Position numbers and translations under genes: made by a program. This document shows, piece by piece, positions 35,846 through 47,346 of a stretch of DNA of 64,000 bases; the stretch's first letter is position 1, and every line of letters begins with the position of its first letter. The notes beneath the pieces are model-generated. The model was not told the DNA's origin. It ran no database searches and was given only the letters and a program-made list of their open reading frames with translations. The DNA is from Stereocaulon alpinum (Eukaryota; Ascomycota; Lecanoromycetes; Lecanorales; Stereocaulaceae): contig JAEUBA010000001.1 in assembly GCA_018257865.1 (NCBI GenBank), positions 124,001-188,000 of the forward strand, given 5' to 3'.

Positions 35846-37843
35846 ATGGAGCGCCCAGTCGGCAAGGATCCGCTGGAGCGTTCAGATGGCAAAGACCCAT
35901 TCGACTTCCGTACGTACTACGCTGAGAACGGCTTGACAATCACAACTATGATCGACTTCAGAACATTTTGCGCCGCTTTCTTCGAAACTTACATTCGCAC
36001 CAACACATCCACCGATGATTTCTACATGACCAAGTTCATCAAGCTCATCACGCTGGCCGAAGTGCTATTCAAACGCGCTAGAGCCGTCATCCCAGAGCTT
36101 CAAGTTCCCCAGGAGCAGTCATGCCACGACAACGCCAACGTTCGGCAGGTCTTGCTTGCGACCCGAGAGTTGCGTGGCTCGAGAACGAAGCGGTGGAGCA
36201 ATCAACCTGAGGAGCTAGCTTGGTTAAAGCTTGTTACTGAAGGGGGTATGCTCGCAGACAAGCAAAAGAAGGAGAAGCAAGCACTTAATGCGAGTGGCCA
36301 GACGTCACCAAGTACGTTCCTAATCTGATGAGCAATACCAATGAATTCCACTGATCCCTTGTGTGCTTAGACGTTACAAAAAGCGATACAAGCATAAAGC
36401 AGGCCAGTAACGCGAGTGTTCCGGTCTCACCAAGTGTGTTACTACTCTGCAGACAAAGTTCCACTGAGCTCTTGCTAATTGCTCGGTCATTTAGGCGGTA
36501 CGACAGGCAGTGAACACATAAAGCCACCAAGCAACAGCAGTGTTCCAGCCTCACCAAGTATGACCCCATTTCGCAGGTAGAAGATATGGGATTCTCACCA
36601 TTGATCTAGGTATTACAACAGAATACGGACTGGAGAAGCAAGTCAGCGGCGCGAGTGTTCACGCCGATACTGATGTGGAATCGAGTAAGCCCAAAGCAGG
36701 CCGGCAATGAGTCCTGGGTCTCACTGACAATGTGTGCGCTTAGAGGATAAAGCTGGAGCTTCCGAGCCCAAGACGAAGTCCACATTCGAAGACGTACCGA
36801 CTTTCGTTCCGAGGAGCGCGTTTGGCAATCAACAGACTGTGTGGTCGCCAACTCGGGGTACAAGACTATGCCGACCAGATGAGACGTACCAAGCACCGGT
36901 AGCAAGCCTAACAAACCTGGCTTTTGGACAGAGATTGGCCCCAACATATGGAACTCCACCCTCTCAGACTCCGCAGTACCAGACTACACAATTTCAGGCT
37001 CCGATGCCAGGGATGATTGACAACATGACTGGCAGATTGCGGAATCTCCACACTCAAATATCCTACAATGATACCTCCAAGTGGTCCCCAATGTCAGACA
37101 TGGCAATGAACCGGGCTTCCTTCGGGTTGTCAACTCTAGGTCATGCACCACCACGTAAGGGCGAGTATACCAGGAACAATCGGATCCCTTTCCATAAACA
37201 AGTCAAGCAGGGGTACGAACCAAACAGACAAGCCAACTGTCCCCCTCCGATCAGCCCAATCACAAATATGGGCGGCCCTAGGTATCCGGTTAATCGGACT
37301 TACGGTGTTCCTGCCGTTGAGCCATTCTCGGCACCACCCAATGTACAACAGTTCCAGGGCAGACACAGTTCTGGTCAGAGAGCATACGGTGGGGCTGTTG
37401 TCCCGTTCCAGACTCCACAGAGCGGGTATCTCTACAACCCCGTTGTCAACATTACCAACTCTGGCCCCATGATTCCGATGTCCGGAACCTGGGACATCCC
37501 ACCCCCAGATTCTATGCCACCAGTTGCATATTGGGACATGCTCTACCAGCGCGAGCACGAACTTCGTACAACCCTGGCCAATTCACATTTACCGCCGACT
37601 GAAGAAGTTCTACATTATTTTGCGCAACTTGAGCATGCCCGGTTTACTGCAGTGGCCACGAACTTGCCGAATCGCGGTAATGCGGGCAAGAGGCAGTGGT
37701 TGAGTGTACTTCAGAAAGAACTGAATGGGATCTGGATCGCGCAGCCCGGGTCGATGCCATTGTCACCAGTCACTATTGCGCGTAAACAGGATTACGAGAA
37801 TGTTGTTCATGAGGCGATTAGGGTGGCGAATATGGAGAGGTGA
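35846..37843 (+). CDS. Unknown protein with duplicated symmetric exons
   Basis: A 588-residue protein from exons 35846-36311, 36371-36433, 36495-36557, 36610-36684 and 36744-37843. All four introns are phase 1. The three middle exons are 63, 63 and 75 nt, so each could be skipped without shifting frame. Exon 1 ends in QTSP and the two 63-nt exons end in ASVPVSP and SSVPASP before the split codon, so the peptide appears repeated; the 75-nt exon shares only an ASV core. The N-terminal part has an acidic-basic segment with FCAAFFETYI and FIKLITLAEVLFKRA helices. The middle is proline-, asparagine- and glycine-rich and disordered. The C-terminal 110 residues (YWDMLYQREHELRTTL, LHYFAQLEHARF) look helical and folded. 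I do not recognise the family. The ATG at 35846 is the first in frame. Confidence 0.7.
36371..36557 (+). repeat. Tandem duplicated 63-nt exons
   Basis: Exons 36371-36433 and 36495-36557 are equal in length, both phase 1-1, and end in near-identical sequence (AGTGTTCCGGTCTCACCAA and AGTGTTCCAGCCTCACCAA). The end of exon 1 (GTCACCAA at 36304-36311) matches too. The exons are separated by introns of about 60 nt. Confidence 0.75.
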
Positions 37844-38846
37844 TGCAACGGTCAGCTACCAACCAAAACTACGTTCGTTCGAGTGGGAGATTCAGCGTCG
37901 AGCATACTCCTAGGTCGGTATTGGGTAACATGCGCAATCAACGGCGTCAGGCGTGCAGTCAGCATGGGTAGGGAAGCTCAATGTTTGTGCATTAATGGGC
38001 TCGACACAATAATGTTTCTTACTTTTCACTGTATCATAGACGGACTCGTTTTTCTCGCACTTCTCTTCCCCCTTTTCTTTAAGCAATGGCGGCCAGACTA
38101 GCTCAAAGTTGTCCTCCGCACTCCAATTTCACGATGCATGTATCATTATCATTAGAGGCAGGTTTCACGGTCAGAATTGCAGTGTGGATTTCTGAAAGCA
38201 GTCTATCAATTCATCATGAATGTGGCTCGCACGTCTAAAGAGCCGTACGCCGGCATGCCACGTAGGTAAGGTAAGGTAAGGTAGTCGCAAAATGTCTTAA
38301 GCCTTCGGGTACGGCGGCCGCTTGCGCAGCTGACTGAGCTGTCGGTTACGTCGATCACGTCGATCACGTCGATCATAATTGGAAATTGCATCTGTTCACC
38401 ATGCTCTTTTCGGTTCGTCCCTGGCAACTCGTTCAATTAGGCTTCGCGGAGTCTTCTTGGCGCTTTGGAATGCCGAGCATGGTGCCATGGATGATGTTCC
38501 CGGATGTTGCGCTCTTGGTAATCTCGATACGGTAGCCCAAGGTTTGGCAGCCGCGACCACTACCTATCAACATATCAATGCTGTGGCAACTCTCCTTAAG
38601 TTATTTCCTTCCGGTCTCCGACAAACTTCTCCTACCGTAGTTCAGAAAGCAAGCATGCGAGTGCTTTGCTCCACTGTTTCCGTTGACCTCCTTCTTTTGG
38701 CACAGCGGTGCCCCACGTTGACCATCTCTCATTGTGACACATGAATTGGCGCGTGACAACAGTCTCTCTGCAGGTTCAGCGGACTTGTTGGAATTGATAG
38801 CTTCACTTTGGTATTGACACTTTTAGTCTAGAAGGTACCCTTCACG
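37844..38846. other. Intergenic region with two short tandem repeats
   Basis: About 1 kb. It holds GGTAA repeated three and a half times at 38265-38282 and ACGTCGATC repeated three times at 38348-38374. An open frame at 38379-38744 lacks a good start and features and is not called. Confidence 0.5.
38348..38374. repeat. 9-bp tandem repeat, three perfect copies
   Basis: The unit ACGTCGATC is repeated three times without change. It lies about 470 bp upstream of the glycosyltransferase start. Confidence 0.8.
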
Positions 38847-41800
38847 ATGGAGCGCTCGTCCGCCGAAATTGGAGGCACGAACATCCTCCCTATACCACCA
38901 GCGCTCGAATTTCCATTTCCTAAAGATAGTAGCGAATCCTCCACTCCTCCGTCTGTCCCTCCGATACACCATACCTCGTTACCAAGCCATGCCCCTGCTG
39001 CGACTAATGAAACCTCTATCGAGCCAAAAGCACCCATGACACCTGGGCCTACGATCCCATCCGATACGACTCGGCCGCGGCCGAAGAGGAGGTTCATGAC
39101 GGAAAGACCAAGAGCCGCACAGAGGCAGTCTCGGTTGGGGGGTTTGCGAAGAGGGCAGACCGGATATGTGCCTACAGTCCTGAACAAGTCGGCCGGAGGT
39201 CACCAAGACGATTCAACTTCCTCCTCAGACGATGATGAGTCGACCTCGAAGCTTGCCTCAGTGCCCTCCAACCTCAGCGGTCGATCGCCCAGCAAGAAAG
39301 GGCATCGTGGCAGTCTCCCTGAAGCCGAATCCAGACGAAGGTCAAGTGCTGGCCAGTTTGGGAACTTTTCCGTGGGCAATGACAATTATAAGACGAAGGG
39401 AAGGGTGTCCAAAAGAGATGGTCGACTGAACATTAGCGTCAATGAAACCAACAATCATGGTTACTTGGCGCATGCTCTTGGTGCTACTTTCCAACGCCAT
39501 TTGAAGAGAACAGATCAAAAGCCAGGAACAGACCAGCCTCTATCGCCGCTACACGAGGAAGACAGGAAGCCACGGCCAGATATAGTAGCGAGGCTCTCCG
39601 CTTTCTCTCAACATCCCTCATTAGATGAAATTGCACCAATACCGAAGCTGAATATCGTCATTATGGTAATCGGGAGTAGGGGCGATATACAACCGTTCCT
39701 CAAGGTTGGGAAGCTCTTGAAAGAAGATTGTGGACATCGTGTACGAATCGCGACGCATCCAGCATTCAAGAAGTTCGTGGAGCAGGATTCCGGTCTCGAA
39801 TTCTTCTCTGTTGGTGGTGATCCAGCAGAGCTTATGGCTTTTATGGTTAAGAATCCTGGACTAATGCCCTCGGTCTCTACTGTGAGGGCAGGTGAGATTG
39901 GCCGAAGACGCGACTCTATGTTCGAAATGTTCCAAGGCTTCTGGAGAGCGTGCATCAATGCCACAGATGACGAGACTGATGCTTCCAACCTGAAGATGAT
40001 GGGTGATAGACATCCTTTCGTCGCTGACGCTATCATAGCAAACCCGCCTTCCTTTGCTCATATACACTGTGCCGAACGATTAGGAGTTCCGCTGCACTTG
40101 ATGTTTACATTTCCGTACAGCCCTACACAGCAGTTCCCGCATCCATTAGCGAATATAAAGAAGAGTAATGTTGATACTAATTATACTAATTTTATGTCAT
40201 ATCCGCTGGTCGAGATGATGTAAGTCATTGCTTGCCCGACCGTTGTCGTCCTACTAACAGCAGCTCAGGACATGGCAAGGGCTTGGTGACCTTGTCAATC
40301 GGTTCAGAGTCAAAACCCTCGGTCTCGAACCAGTGTCTACACTTTGGGCGCCTGGCCAGTTGTTCCGGCTTAAGGTACCGTACACTTACATGTGGTCACC
40401 TGGCTTGATACCAAAGCCAGCGGATTGGGGTCCAGAAATAGACATTGCTGGCTTCGTATTTCTCGATTTGGCTTCTTCATTCAAGCCACCAGAAACCCTC
40501 GCCAAATTCTTAGAAGCCGGTGAGCCTCCCGTCTACATCGGCTTCGGTAGTATTGTGGTAGACAACCCTGACAGATTCACCGCTCTGATTTTCGAAGCGG
40601 TTAAGAAGGCTGGTGTTCGGGCTCTCGTGAGCAAGGGATGGGGAGGCCTTGGCGATGAGGACAATACTCCAGACAATATTTACATGCTTGAGAACACACC
40701 GCACGACTGGCTGTTCCCACGTGTCAGCGCGGTCGTACACCATGGAGGTGCAGGGACCACGGCCATTGGCCTCAAATGTGGCAAGCCTACAATGATCGTT
40801 CCATTCTTTGGTGACCAACCATTCTGGGGTCTCATGGTAGCGAAAGCTGGGGCTGGCGCTCACGAAGCCGTCCCTTACAAGCGGCTTACTGTAGACGCGC
40901 TTGCACAAGGCATCAAGGAATGTCTGTCTCCCGAAGCCAAAGCAGCCGCTGAAAAGCTTGCAGAAGATATTGCCAAGGAAGGAGATGGAGCAAAGAATGC
41001 CGTTGAGTCATTCCTCCACCACCTTCCTATGCGAGGTGAACACTCGATGCGATGCTCGATACTTCCAGAACACGTCGCTGTGTGGACATTGAAGCATTCG
41101 AATCTCCGACTTTCTGCACTTGCTGCGGAGCTACTAATTGAGAAGAAAAGGATCAAGTGGCACGATCTTAGACTCGTGCGGCACTGCGAGTGGAATGACT
41201 TTGAAGGACCTGGCGAACCGCTTACTGGTGGAGGTGCAGCACTGCTAAATTCTGCAGGGGGAATTGTCAAAGGCGTTGGCAGCGTGCCTGTTCGGTGGGC
41301 AAGGAGTATCAAAAAAAGGGAAAAGCATGTGCAGAAGCAGAAGGAAAAACGACGAAGCTCTCAAGTGGCACGCAAGAGCGTGCAGATGGAAGAACCTCCG
41401 AACATCAACGGCGATGAAGGGAAGAGAAATGGAGACGAGTCGAATGAGGAAAGCGGAAATACTGGTCAATTGTCACACGGAGGACAGCATGGGGTCGAGA
41501 AACGTCTCCCGGAAGCCAACACCTTACCTGGTCATGCACTTGCCCAGAAAGAAAAGCATGGAAGTCTTGTGAAGGGCGAGAAACTTGGGCCAGCTCTGAG
41601 TCACCCACAAGACGCTGATGATGAAGAAGCTTTCTCAGACGTGTCAGAGGCGTCTGGAGATCATCTTGCTCAGGATCTCGCAGAAGACACAGGAGCTGGG
41701 CTTGCAAAAACGGGCGAGGCTTTAGCTAAAGGTACATTCAAGTCTATTTCTGGATATGTGCTCCGCTAATATCTGCTGCAGTTCCCATGGACCTCTCTTT

Positions 41801-42665
41801 GGCCATCGCTCAGGGCTTCCACAACGCTCCTCGGTTGTATGGCGATACCACAGTTCGCACAGCACCTAGAGTATCGGGTATTCACTCTGGTCTTCGAGCT
41901 GCTGGTTCAGAATTCGTGTTCGGAGTTTATGATGGCGTTACGGGCCTGTGGCTACAGCCGTATCATGGTGCTCGGAAAAATGGTGCCTTGGGCTTTGTGC
42001 AAGGTGTTGGCAAAGGTATCGGCGGATTCGTGCTGAAAGACCTAGCTGCCATCATCGGACCATTCGGGTACACCCTCAAGGGCGTCCACAAAGAACTCAT
42101 CAAAGGTCGCCAACCGACAGCTTTCATTCGAAAAGCCCGTATGATTCAAGGGGGTAAAGACGCACGTGAGTTGGATAACATGGCTAAGGAGCGCGAACTG
42201 ACCAAGGTTGACGCGGCATGGCGTATTGTCTCTGAGATCAGCAAGGAGGATGAAGCGCAGAAAGAGGAAGGGCTCAAGGGACGCGTAGCTGTCCTGAAGC
42301 AGAGGCAAATGGGCCAAAATGATGCGTTCGAGTCGGTGGGACATGCCAAGAAAACATTAGAGGCTAAGCAGGAAGGGCGACGGGAGAGAGAGAATATGGC
42401 CGCTGTTGCGAGGAGCAGTGGGGAGGAGAGCAGAGGGAGTAAGATTTTCGGCAAGAAACGTAGCCAAGTCAAGCTCAACTCGGCCAAGAATGGGGAGACA
42501 AAGCAAGGAACTGGGCAGAACGGGGTGCTGAAAGGGGCGGATAGGGCGGTCAAACAAGAGACGCTGGACCTAAGAAACGGCCAGGCATCGCTGAACGGAG
42601 GAGTAGGTAAAGGAGGAAGTCCAGAGGGGGATTTAGCGAATGGGACGATCAATGCGGCCGCTTAG
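38847..42665 (+). CDS. GT28/GT1-type UDP-glycosyltransferase with extended C-terminus
   Basis: A 1239-residue protein from exons 38847-40219, 40269-41731 and 41782-42665. A disordered N-terminus of about 270 residues precedes the glycosyltransferase fold: the acceptor half starts NIVIMVIGSRGDIQPFLKVG, and the donor half carries YIGFGSIV and HHGGAGTTAIGLKCGKPTM, the sugar-nucleotide site. These are the marks of the sterol 3-beta-glucosyltransferase-like group. It lacks the PH/GRAM region of Atg26, so it is probably not the autophagy enzyme. After a charged linker, exon 3 encodes a conserved block (GIHSGLRAAGSEFVFGVYDG, GFVQGVGKGIGGFVLK) resembling the C-terminal segment of VPS13/ATG2-type lipid-transfer proteins. 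The acceptor is unknown; a lipid or sterol is likely. Confidence 0.85.
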
Positions 42666-43866
42666 GAGGCCTAATTCGGCTACATATCACTAAGATATTG
42701 TTAGCATGGCGTCCGCTTTTGGATTATAAGCAATTCGCGTGTCAAAACATTTAATATAAGCTGACTAGTGTGGTGCCTAGAAGGACACTGACGTGGGCTA
42801 CCCCATGATTTCTGATAAAAATGGCACACGTTAGCAGCATCGAAATGACTTCCTCCGTATGGCCAATCAACAATGCTGGTCGGATCATCTCGTGCTGTTC
42901 TCATGAGCTCACTCCGGATGCGGGGCCCCAAGGGCTAGAATAGAAGATATGCTCGAGCTCATGTGAGCAGTATAGTCCTGGCAATGTCATATTGTTAGCG
43001 TAAGATGGCGGTGTGGCCTGTGGCCACGGCCAAGTCTGCTTTACCACTCACTTACCGTCAAATATCTTAGAAATAGACTGTCTCTCCAAGACGAAGTACC
43101 GATTCAGAAAGTATCACATGAGGCCTCAGACTGAACAAGCGAACGATGATAGAGACGTCCCCTTGAGACTTCTGTGGCTTGGCATCGCTTGTCTCTCGCT
43201 TGTGGTTAGTCAGCTAACTTTAGCGCGGAACTTCATCCTTCGCCCCTTCCTTCCTGCCTCCACTTTCCGAGATGTTTGCCAACACCATCGGCACTCACAC
43301 TTTAGGACCCTCATGACCAATGCTTCGTACCGACGGGAGCTAGTCTGACGCCTGACGCCAAAAATGGGTTCGTGGCGCTCGTCAGGCTTTCCGGTTGGTT
43401 CTATCGTCGCAGGTCCAGAAATAGCGCTTATTTCTACTGCGCCCCTGCATGCTTAATCTCAGTGTTTGTCTTCGCTCTTACTCCACTGGTCTTATGTTAC
43501 TACATGGGCGACCAAGGGCGACCACTGCAGTGGACATCTGCGTGAGCAAGCTGTTGGGCTCACGGCACTACCGCTGACCATCGCCAAATGTTATTCAGGA
43601 TTGCTTGACTTGGTGATGGGGGGAGTGGAATAATATATAAAGGCGGCTTTGTACTACGAAGCGCTTCCTTTATCTCCATCGTACAGCATCTGAAACTCTC
43701 AATATATCCAAAAGTGGCTTTTTGTTTCATTTGTATCTCTTTTGTTTCCCTCTGTTAGACAGCATAGTATCTCGTCAATAAGTACAAGAGTTCTTTGTCT
43801 TCTTCTGCCCTTTACCGCCTATCATACCATCTCCCCAATCGAAGCGTATCTGCCACAACATCAACT
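42666..43866. other. Intergenic region and promoter of the Rds1-like gene
   Basis: About 1.2 kb without a convincing gene. A TATA-like box is present at 43634-43641, and a pyrimidine-rich leader follows from about 43680. Confidence 0.5.
43634..43641 (+). promoter_or_regulatory. TATA-like box
   Basis: TATATAAA lies 226 nt upstream of the ATG at 43867. A CT-rich leader begins about 40-50 nt downstream, consistent with a regulated core promoter. Confidence 0.5.
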
Positions 43867-44847
43867 ATGCACTCCATGCTCCTCACTACCGCCGCTTTCC
43901 TTGCTGCGTCCATCTCAGCCGCTGTACTCCCCAGAGACCTGAGCCAGCAAACCATCTACGACGCTGGTGGTGCTGCTCCGAATGGCGCCCCACCAGGAAA
44001 GATTTCCGACGGAGCAGTAGCGGACTTCCAAGGCGTCAACTTCCTCGAGAATCTCGAAGCAGCCTTCTTCGCCGCCGGCCTTGTAAATCTGACTGGCCCC
44101 TGGTACGACGAGCGCTACGACCTAGCCATCGAGATCGTCACTAAAGTCCAAGCTCAAGAATTAGTTCACATCCAAACCGCCGAAGATATCCTCAAACATT
44201 TCAACAAGCCAACATTCACGCCCTGCAAATACACCTTCCCTGTCACAAACCCCGAAGACTTCTTCGCCCTCTCCAACATCATCACCAGTGTTGGTATTGG
44301 TGCCGTCATCGACGTTGCATCTGGCCTAGCCCTTACAGACCCCACACTCGTCCAAGGCCCCGCTTCCATCCTCGCCGTTGAAGCCCGCCATGACGCTTTC
44401 TTCCGCGCCGCATCAGTCAGCATGATTCCCAACCCTGCCCCCTTCGACACCCGCATCTCAGCCGTCTATGCCCTCAACCTAGGCAGTGCGTTCATCGTCC
44501 CAGGCTCATGCGCCGCCATGCCCAGCTTCCCAGTCATCCCTCCCCTCACGCAATACCTTGGTCCCTCACCCCAGACAGGCAGCAGCGGCCCTATCTCTTT
44601 CACTTTCGATACCAATCAAGTCAAGGACTCTTGCTTGAAAGGATCGCTGTACATTGGCTGGGTCAACCAAGCTAACGACGTCACCTATACCCCAGCCACT
44701 GTCTCCAATGGCGAGGTCAAGACTAATATTCCTGATGGCTTGGCTGGGCTTGCGTTTGCGGCATTGACGAGTCAGAATACGGCGCTCAGTGTTGGTGATT
44801 TGACTACCCATACTCTGGCTGGGCCAGCACCGGTGCAGATTTCTTGA
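43867..44847 (+). CDS. Rds1-like ferritin-fold secreted protein
   Basis: An intronless gene of 326 residues. The ATG at 43867 begins a signal peptide (MHSMLLTTAAFLAASISA) followed by a possible dibasic-type processing site (LPRDL). The ferritin-like segments carry Glu and His at expected spacing: FLENLEAAFFAAGL, AQELVHIQTAEDIL and ILAVEARHDAFFRAA. This matches the fungal Rds1/LsdA group (PF13668), whose members are induced by stress or during sexual development. The E-x-x-H pairs suggest a di-metal site, but activity is unproven. The strong signal peptide, TATA box and compact gene suggest a highly inducible secreted protein. Upstream in-frame codons without ATG are not used. Confidence 0.85.
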   Translation: MHSMLLTTAAFLAASISAAVLPRDLSQQTIYDAGGAAPNGAPPGKISDGAVADFQGVNFLENLEAAFFAAGLVNLTGPWYDERYDLAIEIVTKVQAQELVHIQTAEDILKHFNKPTFTPCKYTFPVTNPEDFFALSNIITSVGIGAVIDVASGLALTDPTLVQGPASILAVEARHDAFFRAASVSMIPNPAPFDTRISAVYALNLGSAFIVPGSCAAMPSFPVIPPLTQYLGPSPQTGSSGPISFTFDTNQVKDSCLKGSLYIGWVNQANDVTYTPATVSNGEVKTNIPDGLAGLAFAALTSQNTALSVGDLTTHTLAGPAPVQIS

Positions 44848-47346
44848 GCAGACCATGAAGACTGTGGGAAGGAGAATTTCTTCCAATGTGGGTTTGAAAT
44901 TGCATAGCGACGGCGTTTTGTATCACCGGGTAAATCTTGTAATCTAATCAGCGGAGCGTAGAAGCTTCCGCTATGTTTTTCAAGTGCTTTCAATCACATT
45001 TCCCTACATAAAATTCCCTGGCTCACTTGCCGAATTCCCAATACCTACCTCTATGTTCTCGCGGGACGTCGTTCGTACCCACTATCAATACAAGATACTT
45101 CTTTCGCGTGTCTGAAATGCTCGGCTTTGTCTTGTCTACGCGTATCACATCTCCCATTCAAGCGAGATACATCTGCCTACCTCACTTCAGTTGGGGGAGG
45201 TGCTCGAGAGGACATGCTGCGCTTGAGGGAGGTTGCTGGCGCTCATAGGGAACAAGGAATGGCTTGTTGTCAGGGATATGAGGACGCTAGCGATCGGCTG
45301 TTTTTTTGGGATGGGATTCTTCTTGTTGAAAGATTGGTGATTGGATATTAAGCTGGGTTCTTGTGGGCTGGGAATGAGGTGGAATGGGCTTTGGTTGGAG
45401 GCTGTCGGATCGATGTAGATGGTTCGTGGCTATATGCACCTTCACAGACTCAATTGAATTGTGACTTTGCTCATTCTTGAGTCAGATAATGCGAATGGAC
45501 TTTGAAAGGGATCCTAGGTACGTGGAGGGACGTGCTGAAGCCAAAGATATAGTAGTGGCCAGAGACGCAGCAGAAGATAAGCGTCAGGGATGTTCTGGCG
45601 GGATCGCAAGGATACCGGGCTTATTGTAACATGAGAAGAAAACAAAACCATTACACCATTGTACCAGCGCCATTAGGAATCGAACCTAATACAATTGAGT
45701 ATCAACTGTAAACAACATGTGAGGGATATTGTATCTATTCATAACACGACATCTGTAGGTGACCATGTGAACATTTGTTACTTCGGTCCAAGCCGACAGC
45801 AACCGGTCCGATTCCGTTTGCAGTACATATAGGCTTGGGACAGTGACGACAAACAATTTCAACTTGCAAGCAGGTTTTCTACATGCCTGTTGCACAGTTG
45901 AAAGGCGTAGCGGCTCGTACGGGTATATCCCCGTGGAAAAGGTCATTCATCTCCTCGGATTGACAGTCGGACAATATATCATTCTACACGGCTCGTAGTC
46001 TGGGTCGAGAACATTGGTGTAACAGGCATCTCCGGTTTCGGCCAGCTCCATGCTCATGCAATGGTAGGTAGTCTCTGTGCTGGCGAAAGAGTAACGCCTC
46101 ATCAATGATGTTCTCCGAGTGTTACTGGTCGAGAAGGAAATCCCTCATCCCTCATGGAATGATTCTGCTAGATGTTCAAATCTTCACCTCCTAATAATTA
46201 TTTAATGACCTGTGCAGAATTTTCATCACGACAAGCTAAGGTACTGTTAGCCATTTCAAGCAAGCTGCGCCTAGAACATCCTCTTCAAGCTGCCTTGAAC
46301 CTTCCACGTGAAGGTGAAGGGTCTGACTTCCTAGTGCGGTTTCACGGTGGTAAGGTAGGGTAATTCCGATGACTGCAAGGTAGCACACGCCCAATCAAGA
46401 CGTTGCGATAAAGCAAAACGCTAAACACGGGAACGCCGTAGTGGGCCCTTAGTACCTCCTAGGCGAGCCTCATTACGCAAGATCTACCGACAAACTACGA
46501 CCTCTATGCATGGCATTTGTCAAAGAACAGTTCGAGATCATGAGCGTGGAGGTCATGTTGGTCATCAATGTCAAACACGACCCGGAATGACAGTATGCAA
46601 CGAGGCGAGTTGCAAATGGTTCTTGACGCGGTGGAAGTGTCAAGAAACGAAGCTAAGGAATGCAGATAAGCGGGTTCCGTTCCAGGGATAGTTCTATACA
46701 CTCAACGATAAGAGCAGCCGTGGTCCGTGGAGCACATGTGGCTTTTCCTTATCGGGTCATATGCGAGGGGTGAAGCGAAAGACTAAATGCGTGTTGCCGG
46801 CAGAAGCTCCTGACATGATGTGTATTGCGATCTATTGGAGCTTGAGGATCGGCATGGAATATAAGATTGCCATGCATCACGCGTCAGAATGTCGGTAGCC
46901 ATCTTCACTTTAAAATTCCATGCATTCGCCTTCAAGCCTATGAATTCTTATGGCTACAAGGGGGTATAAATGAGATGGAAGGATATGGTTCACTTGTGTA
47001 GAGCGTGTACAACTATAGAATGATATACGAACGGTTCGGGGCTGTACCGGTGGCAAAGGCTGTTCGATTTGGCATTCTTTTATCCGGGGTGCATTTGTGG
47101 CTAAGGCTAACATTTCCCACGCTACCGATAAAAAGCCGCTCTCGTGGGAACAGCTCTCTTTCAGCCAATTGACTTCCATCTGTCCCACGCTGCGGACTTC
47201 CTGACCGCAAGCTTGTTCATAAATAAGACCTCACTCTCCCCGGATGCTTCCTTTATCCCTCCATCACCCATCACATCACAAATCTGCTCTCACTACTTCA
47301 GTCCTCACATACAACCACCTGATTCTACTTGTTGACACTCGCAAAC
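44848..47346. other. Long intergenic region before glutamine synthetase
   Basis: About 2.5 kb. I see no protein gene. A tRNA T-arm-like stretch lies on the minus strand at 45673-45689 but lacks the rest of a cloverleaf. A TATAAA lies at about 46965-46970. Confidence 0.5.

Noticed and set aside
38379..38744. 121-codon open frame
   Set aside because: It has no ATG at its beginning and no family features.
38847..42665. Autophagy enzyme Atg26
   Set aside because: The glycosyltransferase domain fits the group, but the PH/GRAM domains before it are missing and the C-terminal block differs.
45660..45740. tRNA gene on the minus strand
   Set aside because: A T-arm (TTAGG-TTCGATT-CCTAA) and a weak 6-bp anticodon-like hairpin exist, but the loop lacks U33, the variable region is too short, there is no D-arm, and the 5' acceptor strand complementary to the 3' end is absent.
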